Positions 36,263 to 44,746 of a stretch of 64,000 bases of DNA are shown here, one piece after another. A program made the translations under genes and the position numbers. Within the stretch, counting starts at the first letter, position 1, and the number at the start of each line of letters is the position of its first letter. Origin of the DNA: Mariniphaga sp041684965 (lineage in GTDB: Bacteria; Bacteroidota; Bacteroidia; Bacteroidales; Prolixibacteraceae); assembly GCA_041684965.1 (NCBI GenBank), contig JAWLGR010000001.1:186001-250000 (forward strand), in the 5' to 3' direction. A model generated the notes under the pieces. The model had not been told where the DNA came from. It did no database searches and worked only from the letters and a program-made list of their open reading frames with translations.

Positions 36263-36946
36263 TCATTCACCAAAACGATACCCTATTCCTGATTCTGTAA
36301 TTATCAGAGTTGGTTTTGAAGGATTATCTTCTATTTTTTTTCTTAACTGCGCAACGAAAACCCTCAAATACTGCGTTTGCTGGATGTATCCATAACCCCA
36401 GATCTCTTTCAGTATATATTGATGCGTTAGTACACGCCCACTATTTTTCGCCATTAGCAGGAGCAGGGAAAATTCAGTGGCAGTAAATTTAATTATCTCA
36501 TTATTCTTTCGAACCACATGGCTTACCTTGTCGATGGTTAATGAACCGAATATCAATTCAGAAATGTCTGAGGCATCGTTGTCTGATCTTAATGCAACTC
36601 TGATTCTGGCAAGTAATTCGCCCGTTCTGAAAGGTTTGGTAAGATAGTCATTGGCGCCGTTGTCGAGTGCCCGGATGATTTCTTCCTCAGAATTTCGTAC
36701 AGAAAGAACAATAACAGGTTTTTGATACCATTCTCTTATTTTTATAAGGATCTCCTGCCCGTCAATATCAGGCAGGCCCAGGTCGAGAAGGATCAAGGAA
36801 GGATGATTTGTAGCTGCATCTATTAATCCTTCCTTACCGTTTACAGATAACAATACTTTGTATCCGCTTGCCGAAAGTGTCAATTCGAGCAACCTTCTAA
36901 TCTGTTTTTCGTCGTCGATAACTAATAAAGTTTCCTTTTCATTCAT
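36263..36946 (-). CDS. KdpE-like OmpR-family response regulator
   Basis: The protein has 227 aa from the ATG that overlaps the kinase stop (ATGAATGA). The longer frame upstream runs inside the kinase gene. The receiver domain has IDDEKQIRRLL, the phospho-acceptor Asp in ILLDLGLPDIDG, and a conserved Lys in YLTKPF. The OmpR-type winged helix (~130-225) ends GYGYIQQTQYLRVFVAQLRKK, abbreviated here. The GLPDIDG pattern and partner kinase fit KdpE. The likely target is the potassium-uptake gene trkH upstream (inference). Confidence 0.85.
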   Translation of the reverse strand: MNEKETLLVIDDEKQIRRLLELTLSASGYKVLLSVNGKEGLIDAATNHPSLILLDLGLPDIDGQEILIKIREWYQKPVIVLSVRNSEEEIIRALDNGANDYLTKPFRTGELLARIRVALRSDNDASDISELIFGSLTIDKVSHVVRKNNEIIKFTATEFSLLLLMAKNSGRVLTHQYILKEIWGYGYIQQTQYLRVFVAQLRKKIEDNPSKPTLIITESGIGYRFGE

Positions 36947-38441
36947 ATCCGGAATCGTGTAAATTTTTAATATCTGGTATTTCTGTTGGAATCTGAATGG
37001 TAAACAATGCACCTCCCTGATCTCTGTTTTCAATCGAAATTATTCCGCCATGGGCTTCCACAAATCCACGGGCTATTGATAAACCCAATCCCAATCCACC
37101 TGTTTTGTTCTCGTCAACCCTGAAAAATTTTTTGAAGGCATGTTTAATTTCATTTTGTGGAAATCCGGGGCCATCATCGGCTACCTGTATAATCATTTTT
37201 TCATTGAAATAGCTAACCGAAAGCAGAATATTTGAGGTGGCTGGTGCATATTGTGTTGAATTAATAAGAAGGTTATATAATACTTGCTCCATAAGGCCAA
37301 AATCGATTTTAACAAGGGGCATATTTTCCTGAACCATAATTTCCAGCGAAAATGGTTTTAATTCATCTTTTAAATCATCCGCTACTTTATTTACCAAATC
37401 ATTTACATCGTACCAGTCGAGGCGTGCTGATATATGACCGCTTTCGAGCCTGGAGATATTAAGCAGGTTTTCAATTAACCTGTTTAGCCGCAGGGAAGCT
37501 GTAAAAATTTCATTGCATAAAGCCGACTGCATGTTTGCCGTATTAGAGGAATTCACGATTGAATCGGAGGCACCCATAATAGTTGCTACAGGAATACGAA
37601 GTTCATGTGAAATAGAATTAAAAAGGGTCTTATATAATCTGTCCGATTCATCCAGAAACCGGACCCTTTGAGCCATTTCACCCAAAAACTCCCGCTCCAG
37701 AGCATTTGATATTTGCACCAAAAAGGTATCCCAATAGGAGGTTTGGTCTTCTGTGAAAGGTTTATTTAGTTTTACTGCCACAACCCCCGGGCTTACTTTC
37801 GTTCCGGGCAATGGGTAAAAGGTGTAATTTTGTTCAGAGAAAACTGAAGTATAAGCACCTGCCTTTTCGGAATTTTTAAATACCCATTCAGCCACCTGGT
37901 ATTCAGCAGGGACTAATTTTTTTTGCTGTTGTAACCGGCCTGAAGTGCTCAGTATGTTCTCACCGTCCTGCAGAATGAAAAATGAATCCAATTTAAAATG
38001 GCCCCTGATTTTATCAATGGCTACTTTCAGTACTTCTTCTATACCACTGGCTTTCGACAGTTCTTGTGTGAGCTGGAAAAGTGCATTGGTTCTTTTTTCA
38101 CGATCTCGTACCAGCTTTTCCTGATTGCGCACTCGTGTTGTTAATACGCCATTTACCAAGGCAATAATAAAAAATAAACCGAAAATAAGAATATCTTCTG
38201 TTTTGTCTATACTGAATGTATAATGGGGAGGAATAAAGAAAAAATTCCACAGCAGGGCACTTAATGTTGCAGCAAGCAATACGGGCCCTGTCCCCATAAA
38301 AGTAGCCAGAATTGATACAACAAACAACAGAATAAAAGAAACAATATGGTAATTTTCAGTTTCTGCCAAAGGTTCGCTCAGAATTACTGAAACTGCAATT
38401 ATAACTGATGAAATAAGGTATTGAACAGCTTTTTTCTTCAT
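36939..38441 (-). CDS. KdpD-like sensor histidine kinase lacking the N-terminal KdpD domain
   Basis: The protein has 500 aa from ATG 38441; a GTG eight codons earlier is possible. Four membrane helices (~10-100) form a DUF4118 module like that of KdpD, including LLWNFFFIPPHYTFSI. A GAF-like region (~125-240), HisKA with the phospho-acceptor SISHELRIP, and HATPase boxes (N box in YNLLINSTQYAPA, G boxes ADDGPGFP and GGLGLGLSI) follow. The ~380-residue cytoplasmic KdpD/Usp part of classical KdpD is absent. No kdpFABC is present; TrkH is adjacent instead. Confidence 0.87.
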   Translation of the reverse strand: MKKKAVQYLISSVIIAVSVILSEPLAETENYHIVSFILLFVVSILATFMGTGPVLLAATLSALLWNFFFIPPHYTFSIDKTEDILIFGLFFIIALVNGVLTTRVRNQEKLVRDREKRTNALFQLTQELSKASGIEEVLKVAIDKIRGHFKLDSFFILQDGENILSTSGRLQQQKKLVPAEYQVAEWVFKNSEKAGAYTSVFSEQNYTFYPLPGTKVSPGVVAVKLNKPFTEDQTSYWDTFLVQISNALEREFLGEMAQRVRFLDESDRLYKTLFNSISHELRIPVATIMGASDSIVNSSNTANMQSALCNEIFTASLRLNRLIENLLNISRLESGHISARLDWYDVNDLVNKVADDLKDELKPFSLEIMVQENMPLVKIDFGLMEQVLYNLLINSTQYAPATSNILLSVSYFNEKMIIQVADDGPGFPQNEIKHAFKKFFRVDENKTGGLGLGLSIARGFVEAHGGIISIENRDQGGALFTIQIPTEIPDIKNLHDSGYE

Positions 38442-38528
38442 TTGGTTTTTTATCTCAGGTGCCACGCTTCAAAATTATCATTTGTTTATAAAAATTAGTA
38501 AATGTAAATATAACAGGTATTTATACTG

Positions 38529-39995
38529 CTATTTTTTCCAAAAATTACGAGTATACAGAATTAATACGGTAAAAATTTCCAGCCGCCCCAACAACATTAA
38601 GAAGGTAAGGATTAGCTTTGCGAAATCGGACAGGTGAGCAAAATTGGATGCTGGACCTACCGTCCCGATACCTGGGCCAATTCCTGCCATTGCTGTTGCT
38701 GCAGCGCTGGCTGAGGACTTTCCATCAAGACCTGTAAAGATTAATAGAGTACAGCCAATAAAAAATATTACCAGATAAACCGACACAAAAGATAAAATAG
38801 ATTGATTTATACGCTCAGAAATAACATTTTGATTTAACTTTAATGGCATAATAGCATATGGGTGTGAGAACTCCATAAACAAACGTTTTAGGTTTTTATA
38901 AACCAGAAGGTGCCGCGCCATTTTTATACCCCCTGCGGTAGAGCCGGTGCTCCCACCTAAAAACATCATGAAGAAAATTAACATCCAGGCAGAGGATGGC
39001 CATAACAGATAATCGGCTGTAGCATATCCCGTACATGTAACAATGGAAATTACCTGAAAAAACGATTCTCTGAATGATTGTTCAAATGACCTGGCTCCAT
39101 TAGAAAATAGCACCACAGTGATGATGCTGCCCAGTATAAAGATTGCAGCATAATAAAACCTTACTTCTTCATTTCCTTTAATTTTGGTAAATGCTCTTTT
39201 TATTAAATAATAATGAATGATAAAATTCATTCCGCTTAAGAGCATAAAAATCATTACTACATATTGTATATAAGGTGAATAGCCGCCTATGCTGCTGTTT
39301 TTTGGGGAAAAGCCTCCGGTTGCAATTGTGCCAAATGAATGGCATACGCTTTCAAACAGGTTCATTCCACCTGCAAGCAAAAATATGATTTCAATTCCAG
39401 TCAGAAAAATGTAAATATAAGCCAGCCGTTGGCCCACCGATTTTATCCTGGGTTGGATTTTCTCCTGAAAAGAGGATTCAAGCGTAAACAGCTGATAGCC
39501 TCCTTCGTGCAGCGAGGGCATTATAATAATGAATAATACAATAATACCAATTCCACCAATCCAATGGGTCAGACTTCTCCAAAAAAGAATGGAATGCGGC
39601 AATGATTCAATATCGGTCAGAATGGATGAACCAGTTGTTGTGAAACCTGATACAGATTCAAATAAGGCATCGGTAAATGAGGGAATGGTGCCGGAAAAAA
39701 GATAAGGCATACTTCCGATCAGGCAAATAAAAATCCAGGAGAATGTTACCAGGATAAAGGCTTCTTTACGGTGTATAAGCTCTTCTGTTTTATTCCAGGT
39801 AGGGATGAAAGTTACAATCCCGATTGTTCCGGTTATTGCTGAAGATAGAAGGAAAGGAAGAAGATTTTCGGTATACAACCAGGAAACCACTGCTGTAATT
39901 AATAAAGCTGCCGTTGCAATAAAAAATACCCTGCTTAATATATTTATTATTAATACCCAGTTAAATAACCGATTCATCTTTTTAATCAGTAACAT
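38529..39995 (-). CDS. trkH: TrkH/KtrB-family potassium uptake channel subunit
   Basis: The 488-aa protein has the fourfold M1-P-M2 architecture. Pore-loop glycines are seen in SGFTTTGSSIL, IATGGFSPKN, VTCTGYATADY and AMAGIGPGIGTVG, matching selectivity-filter positions. It is an inner-membrane K+ (or Na+/K+) transporter. The regulatory TrkA/KtrA partner is not in this window. The gene stands 63 bp before the kinase gene on the same strand, so the three may form one operon for potassium homeostasis. Confidence 0.9.
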   Translation of the reverse strand: MLLIKKMNRLFNWVLIINILSRVFFIATAALLITAVVSWLYTENLLPFLLSSAITGTIGIVTFIPTWNKTEELIHRKEAFILVTFSWIFICLIGSMPYLFSGTIPSFTDALFESVSGFTTTGSSILTDIESLPHSILFWRSLTHWIGGIGIIVLFIIIMPSLHEGGYQLFTLESSFQEKIQPRIKSVGQRLAYIYIFLTGIEIIFLLAGGMNLFESVCHSFGTIATGGFSPKNSSIGGYSPYIQYVVMIFMLLSGMNFIIHYYLIKRAFTKIKGNEEVRFYYAAIFILGSIITVVLFSNGARSFEQSFRESFFQVISIVTCTGYATADYLLWPSSAWMLIFFMMFLGGSTGSTAGGIKMARHLLVYKNLKRLFMEFSHPYAIMPLKLNQNVISERINQSILSFVSVYLVIFFIGCTLLIFTGLDGKSSASAAATAMAGIGPGIGTVGPASNFAHLSDFAKLILTFLMLLGRLEIFTVLILYTRNFWKK

Positions 39996-40582
39996 TTGTT
40001 TTTACCTGACAAAAATGTGTCAGTTTCTGTAAACAGGATATAAAAGTTGATAGTAAGGATATAAAGATTCTATAAAGATACACAGGGTAAATACAATGAC
40101 GCAGACATTTTAATCAGCCAGTACACCCTTATTTCAGACCTGAAGTGTGATAAAAAGAACTTAACAACGATAATATTAAATATTACAGCTCCGGACTTTT
40201 GTTACAGGTGGAAAAGTGATGGACGTTAATAAATATGGGCCAGACCCGAACCAAATTTTATCTGTTTAGCAGGAAAATTAATGTTTTTCTGCTGATTACT
40301 CGACCTTAGTATATTTTATTTCTATGTCTTATTTTATTTATAGTAAATTCAAAATATATTCGAAATATATTCGAATTAAATTCGTAAAATCGCGAATTTA
40401 TTACGAATAAACATCGAATAAACATCGAATAAACGTCGAGTTAAAATTTGTTTTGATGAATATTCGTAGCACCAATAAAAATCCCGAACCTTGGAGCTGA
40501 AAATTGGCAGGGACCGGTTATCCGAAAATCTGATTTGGAAAGTTAAAAGCCTATTTCTTAATTTTAGGTGATGATCTGCCTG
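39996..40582. other. 587-bp gap between wbqC and trkH
   Basis: No credible gene was found. It holds the second 11-bp-phased inverted element (40348-40440) and presumably the trkH promoter. The sequence near 40080-40300 shows nothing recognisable. Confidence 0.5.
40348..40440. repeat. Inverted array of 11-bp YTCG units (element copy 2)
   Basis: The left arm is TTCAAAATATA, TTCGAAATATA, TTCGAATTAAA, then TTCG. The centre is TAAAATCG (40385-40392). The right arm is CGAA, TTTATTACGAA, TAAACATCGAA twice, TAAACGTCGAG, all exactly 11 bp. The spacing, the YTCG unit heads and the central octamer parallel copy 1 at 11259, whose centre is ATAAAACG, while the rest of the units differ. Arms pair imperfectly. 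It has no ORF. Confidence 0.75.
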
Positions 40583-41224
40583 TCAGCGGCACGACTGCTT
40601 AAGAATGCTTAGGCTGTTTGGCCCTTCATTGAAGAGCAAATCGAGGATGCTGAGGTTGGGGGTAAAGCCGAAGCGGTCACTAAAAACCTGGGTGTAGGAC
40701 TGAGGGTGAAAGTCATTGTCGGAGAGAGCTTTGTGTTTTTTTGGGGTTATACCTTCACGCAGATTGAGGGTTTCCCCGGGAACTACTTCGAAATCAGGGG
40801 TCAGTTGTGGATGGATATCCAGTTCCAGCAATTCACAAAGGGTTTCAAGAGTAGCCTGGTTGAAATCGAACAGGTACTTCCAGCGCTTTTCAAAGAATGG
40901 GCAAAGGTCGTCCTGGTAGTATTCGAAGAATGGAGAGCTGTTGTAGGCTGAAAAAATGGAACGCCAGTGATTACGTTGCCAGTTGGTGTCGTATGAGATT
41001 TGAAGGTTTTTTATTTTTACTTTCCGTCCGCGACCCTTTACCACCGGGATTACAAGGGATAAAGGGCCATTTGCACCAAGCACATCGTAGCGGTTTCGAT
41101 AGGTCTGCTTAATGAAATGTTCATGCTGTTCAATAATCACTTGTTTATATTTTAAAAATTTCGTGAAATATTGTATGGGGGCAAAGCTGGCAGAACTGAG
41201 GAGGACGCTTTTCGATTGGTACAT
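40583..41224 (-). CDS. WbqC-family protein
   Basis: The protein has 213 aa from the second Met, which aligns better with relatives beginning just before the SSASFAPIQYF motif. A start at 41251 adds nine residues. Family features are FAPIQYFTKFLKYKQVIIEQHEHF in short, NRYDVLGANGPLSLVIPVV and the WRSIFSAYNSSPFFEYYQDD region. WbqC-like proteins are associated with glycan synthesis, but the reaction is uncertain. In many Bacteroidota the gene lies near lepB; here a phosphoesterase, a LapA-like gene and a repeat region intervene. Confidence 0.85.
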   Translation of the reverse strand: MYQSKSVLLSSASFAPIQYFTKFLKYKQVIIEQHEHFIKQTYRNRYDVLGANGPLSLVIPVVKGRGRKVKIKNLQISYDTNWQRNHWRSIFSAYNSSPFFEYYQDDLCPFFEKRWKYLFDFNQATLETLCELLELDIHPQLTPDFEVVPGETLNLREGITPKKHKALSDNDFHPQSYTQVFSDRFGFTPNLSILDLLFNEGPNSLSILKQSCR

Positions 41225-41391
41225 TGGCTTATGATTTATTATTAAAAACAATGCCTTTGCCTTGTGCCGTTAAATAAAAAGTGATTTTTTCCAGGTTAAC
41301 AAGAGATGATAACAGCAAATAATGTTTCATTCGTGTTCAATTAAGAATTAGAATCATTTGTTCTCTTATGTAATAAACTTTCATGACAATA

Positions 41392-41590
41392 TTAAATAAA
41401 TTTTGGAATAAATATATGCTGCTTAAGCAGAAGTGGGCCTTGATACTTTTATGAAATACTTTCATGATAATAAAAAAGTTTGAGTACCAAGACGAACAGA
41501 CACAAGACTCAAGGCAACCGTAAGACAGTTTCAAATAAACTTTGGAAAATAATATATGCTGTTCAAGCAGAATCGGGTACTCTTGATACT
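41392..41590. repeat. Imperfect ~55-60-bp direct repeat, two copies
   Basis: Copy A is 41392-41446 and copy B is 41531-41590. Both read approximately TYAAATAAAYTTTGGAAWAA, then ATATATGCTG, a YTYAAGCAGAA motif, GGG and CTTGATACT. Copy A contains the perfect palindrome CTGCTTAAGCAG, which copy B breaks. The second copy runs straight into the tandem repeat at 41581. Confidence 0.7.
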
Positions 41591-41692
41591 TGTGCCTGAT
41601 AATCTTGTGTCTGATAATCCTGATACTTGTGTCTAATTGTCTTAATACTTGCGTCTAGTTATCTTGATACTTGTGTCTGATAATCTTGATAC
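41581..41692. repeat. Degenerate 22-bp tandem repeat
   Basis: Three full 22-bp units start at 41612, 41634 and 41656 (for example TAGTTATCTTGATACTTGTG plus TC). They are flanked by 15- or 16-bp partial units at 41581, 41597 and 41678. Units differ by a few substitutions, and the 15-bp units lack an internal 7-bp piece or the end. There are no spacers, so it is not a CRISPR array. Confidence 0.75.
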
Positions 41693-41732
41693 CAGTATCC
41701 AACTGTTGTTTAGTCAAGGCAACAACATGGAG

Positions 41733-42893
41733 TTATAAATCGATTGTATTCAGTACGTTACCTTCAACATCCTTTCTGGTAACGGTTACTTTTGCAGGTG
41801 TTGCCTTTATTTCCAGGGCAGAATTATGGGCGTTGATGATTACCGGAAAATCATGAACTGCATTATCGGGTTCGATGAAACTGTACCGGTGGGTATGTCC
41901 GCAAATCATAGCGGTTATTCCCTGGTTGTTCAGCACAGGAAGCAATTTACGTTTTATATCGTTAGGTCCGTGCCAGTCGGAGCCTGTTGGGGGAATATGT
42001 ATCACCACCAGTTTTTGGGGAGCAGTTTTAAATGACTCTTTTTCAATCTCTTTTTTAAGCCATTCCTGTTGTTCGGTGCGGTAGGCATCGAACTGAGCCA
42101 GTCCTGAATATTCGATATCGGAATCGGGTTTGTCTTCTCCGCAGTCCAATACTATAAAATGGACGGGCCCCTGCCGGAAAGAATAGTAAAGTCTACCGGA
42201 AGAGGTTGGGAAATATTCCGGAAAATTTACGCTGAAGGGGCCGCGGGTTTCATGGTTTCCCCGGCTAAAAAAAACAGGGACTTCGGCTGCAAAAATTTTG
42301 ACAGCATCGTCCATAAATCCTTCAAAAAACTGTTCTTCGCTGTTCATTGACGAAACCATATCCCCGTTAAAAAATACCAGGTCGGTTTTTGAATATTCAA
42401 TATTATTGCTAAAAGCTTTTAAATTTTCGGTCCGGCCATGAATGTCATTCATCACCAGGAATGAAATGGTATCTTTTTTCGTGTCGAGCGTAGTAAACCT
42501 TAGTGGTTTTTCCCTGTAAACATTTGTAGAAGCGATGTCGCCATAGAGCACCCGGTGCCCTTCGTGCTTCAAGACAGCTTTTGAAAAAACACGGTAGCGG
42601 TACTCTATCCCCTCCTGTAACCCTGTAACTTTAATTTTGTGAAGTTTTCCGACAACCCTGTTTCCGTTTTTAGTTTGATAGTATTGCGGATGTTCCCTGC
42701 CATAAAAGCTGTTGGTACCTGCGGGTGCAATCTCCACCCATGATACGGCATCTGTATCGGTGGTCCAGACGATTGTAGCTTCGTTTGTGGCCATTGCCTG
42801 AATATACGGGCCATGAGAGATGTTAATTTCCTGTGCAAACAGGTTGACTGACAGGAATAAAGATGCAAATAAAAAAACTGGTTTAAGCTTCAT
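41733..42893 (-). CDS. Secreted metallophosphoesterase (purple acid phosphatase-like)
   Basis: The protein has 386 aa from the Met that begins a signal peptide (MKLKPVFLFASLFLSVNLFA). A fibronectin-type N-domain follows (~22-135; ATIVWTTDTDAVSWVEI). The calcineurin-like core has NDIHG, NGDMV, GNHET, VIHIPP and CGHTHRYS, covering all five metal-ligand blocks. It is exported, probably to the periplasm. The substrate is an unknown phosphoester. It lies 75 bp downstream of the LapA-like gene. Confidence 0.87.
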   Translation of the reverse strand: MKLKPVFLFASLFLSVNLFAQEINISHGPYIQAMATNEATIVWTTDTDAVSWVEIAPAGTNSFYGREHPQYYQTKNGNRVVGKLHKIKVTGLQEGIEYRYRVFSKAVLKHEGHRVLYGDIASTNVYREKPLRFTTLDTKKDTISFLVMNDIHGRTENLKAFSNNIEYSKTDLVFFNGDMVSSMNSEEQFFEGFMDDAVKIFAAEVPVFFSRGNHETRGPFSVNFPEYFPTSSGRLYYSFRQGPVHFIVLDCGEDKPDSDIEYSGLAQFDAYRTEQQEWLKKEIEKESFKTAPQKLVVIHIPPTGSDWHGPNDIKRKLLPVLNNQGITAMICGHTHRYSFIEPDNAVHDFPVIINAHNSALEIKATPAKVTVTRKDVEGNVLNTIDL

Positions 42894-42968
42894 TTTTTTA
42901 TTATTAATTATACTTTGCAAAACAGGAATTTACCCTGTGTTTTTTTGCTGCCGGGAAGTAGATTTATA

Positions 42969-43316
42969 TTATTCCCTGAAAAATCCTTTGTCATCTTCTT
43001 CGTCATCATCCACATCCAGTTCAATGCCTTCGGGACCTGTAACTTTCTCCCTTCGCAGTTCAATCAATTCGTTTTCCAGTTTTTTCTCCATATTTGCCGA
43101 CCGGTGCAGTTTTTTATCGAGCCGCCATATACGCGGATAGAAATAAATAAGTGCGAGCAGGTAGCCCAGCAGGATGCATACCAGGAGCACCAGCACCATG
43201 GGCGCGTTCTGGATTTCCCAGAAAAATACACTTATTGAGATTTCGAACGAATTTTGAAGAGTAAAGATAACCAGCAAAATTGCCAGAATGAGCATTATTA
43301 TTATGGTAACATGCAT
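42969..43316 (-). CDS. LapA-domain (DUF1049) membrane protein
   Basis: The 115-aa protein has two membrane helices (~4-22 and ~40-60) with the family pattern FTLQNSFEISISVFFWE. A coiled-coil (MEKKLENELIELRREK) and a very acidic tail (DVDDDEEDD) follow. LapA proteins of other bacteria take part in LPS assembly, but that role is unproven in Bacteroidota. A terminator separates it from lepB, so it likely has its own promoter. Confidence 0.75.
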   Translation of the reverse strand: MHVTIIIMLILAILLVIFTLQNSFEISISVFFWEIQNAPMVLVLLVCILLGYLLALIYFYPRIWRLDKKLHRSANMEKKLENELIELRREKVTGPEGIELDVDDDEEDDKGFFRE

Positions 43317-43342
43317 AACTAAATTTTTTAACTAAGATAAAA

Positions 43343-43370
43343 AAAGGATAACATAATCATGCTATCCTTT
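43343..43370 (-). terminator. Rho-independent terminator after lepB
   Basis: On the minus strand AAAGGATAGCAT pairs with ATGTTATCCTTT (one G-T wobble) around GATT, followed by a run of Ts. It lies 22 bp beyond the lepB stop. Confidence 0.85.
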
Positions 43371-43392
43371 GTGGAAAAAAATTGGTCAGCAA

Positions 43393-44736
43393 TTATTTAA
43401 TAAACTGGAACATCCTTCTCAGCCTTATATTTTGCGGCAAAGATTTGTCTTTATTAATTGAAAGCCATATAAAGCTTGCTTTTCCAACCACATGGTCTTC
43501 GGGTACAAACCCCCAGTAGCGTGAATCGGCAGAATTGTGACGGTTGTCGCCCATCATCCAGTAATAGTTCATTTTAAAAGTATAACTGGTGGTTGCAGTA
43601 TCATTAATCAGAATGGTATTGTTCTTTAATTCCAGTTTATTATTTTCATAAACACGGATAATGCGGTCATACAGCGGAAGGTTTTCCGGAGTAAGGTTAA
43701 CGGTTTCACCTTTTGCCGGAATGGCAAGCGGCCCAAAATTATCGACATTCCATGGGAAATTTTTATTCTGTGGGAATGCATTAGGGTCCCATTCACCCGG
43801 GTCTTCTTCAATTTTTTCAACCAGCGTAACATTTGAGAAGCTTCGGAGTGCTTCGGCGTTTTCAAAAGTGAGAGGGAACATGTATTGTTCACTTGAGAAA
43901 ACCGTACGATCATCTTCAGCAATATTTAACCGGTCGAGAGCTCTTGGATTTATCGATGTTCCGTTTGTTCGCACCAGGTAGTTGTGCTGTAAACCGTCGA
44001 TTTGTTTCACTTGCTGCCCGTTTATCAGCACCTCTCCGCGGGTCATCTGGATCACATCTCCCGGAATACCAATACATCTTTTAATGTAGTTTTCGCGTTT
44101 ATCCACCGGGCGAGCCACAACCTCCCCGAAATTTCGTGAATCGGTCCAAACGCGTTCACGGTTATAAGACCTTACCAGCTGATAGTAGCTCTGGTTTTGC
44201 ATATACAGGGCTACGGTATCGCCTTCGGGAAAATGAAAAACCACTACATCGTTGTTTTTTATGCTGCCAAATCCTTTCAGCCTTTTGTGAGGGCGCTGTA
44301 TCCATTCAAGATACGATTTGGTATTGGGTGTCAGGGGCATTGTATTGTGAACGAAAGGGAACGAGAGTGGGGTATTGGGGGTTTTAGGTCCGTAGGCAAC
44401 CTTGCTCACAAAAAGATAATCACCCACCAGCAGCGATTTTTCCATTGAAGAGGTGGGAATGGTATATGCTTCAATAAAAAACATACGGATGAAGGTTGCA
44501 GCTATTACAGCAAATATTATGGCATCAATCCATTCAACCAGTTTAGTTTGCTTGCCTCCGGGAGGATTTTTCTTTTTCCAGAACGCCCAGTGTACTTTTT
44601 GGGTGATGTAAATATCAAAAATTATTACCAGTCCGATAAGCCACCAGAAATTTCCCAGCCAGATTACCCACAAGGTATAGAGTGTACCTACAACAATGAA
44701 TTTAAACCATTTGCCGGTAAAGATATCTTTTATCAT
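43393..44736 (-). CDS. lepB: Signal peptidase I
   Basis: The 447-aa membrane protease removes Sec/Tat signal peptides. N-terminal helices (~12-42 and ~68-88) are followed by the catalytic Ser in PTSSMEKSLL (Ser97) and the general base Lys219 in RENYIKRCIGIPGD. The GDNRHNSADSRYWG block is present near the end. It is longer than the E. coli enzyme (324 aa) because of an insertion between boxes (~250-370), normal for Bacteroidota. It follows dapB with 10 bp between them. Confidence 0.93.
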   Translation of the reverse strand: MIKDIFTGKWFKFIVVGTLYTLWVIWLGNFWWLIGLVIIFDIYITQKVHWAFWKKKNPPGGKQTKLVEWIDAIIFAVIAATFIRMFFIEAYTIPTSSMEKSLLVGDYLFVSKVAYGPKTPNTPLSFPFVHNTMPLTPNTKSYLEWIQRPHKRLKGFGSIKNNDVVVFHFPEGDTVALYMQNQSYYQLVRSYNRERVWTDSRNFGEVVARPVDKRENYIKRCIGIPGDVIQMTRGEVLINGQQVKQIDGLQHNYLVRTNGTSINPRALDRLNIAEDDRTVFSSEQYMFPLTFENAEALRSFSNVTLVEKIEEDPGEWDPNAFPQNKNFPWNVDNFGPLAIPAKGETVNLTPENLPLYDRIIRVYENNKLELKNNTILINDTATTSYTFKMNYYWMMGDNRHNSADSRYWGFVPEDHVVGKASFIWLSINKDKSLPQNIRLRRMFQFIK

Positions 44737-44746
44737 TCTTTGTATA

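Larger units (their letters stand above)
41225..41732. other. 508-bp gap with repeats between metallophosphoesterase and wbqC genes
   Basis: It contains the direct repeat and 22-bp tandem repeat listed separately. The 65-codon frame on the minus strand at 41337-41534 is made largely of repeat sequence and is not called as a gene. Confidence 0.5.

Noticed and set aside
36939..38441. Full KdpD with kdpFABC operon
   Set aside because: The kinase lacks the N-terminal KdpD region and no Kdp pump genes are present.
41337..41534. 65-aa frame on the minus strand
   Set aside because: It covers the repeat copies and its composition is not protein-like; no ribosome-binding site.
41581..41692. CRISPR array
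   Set aside because: Units are contiguous without unique spacers and vary by substitution.
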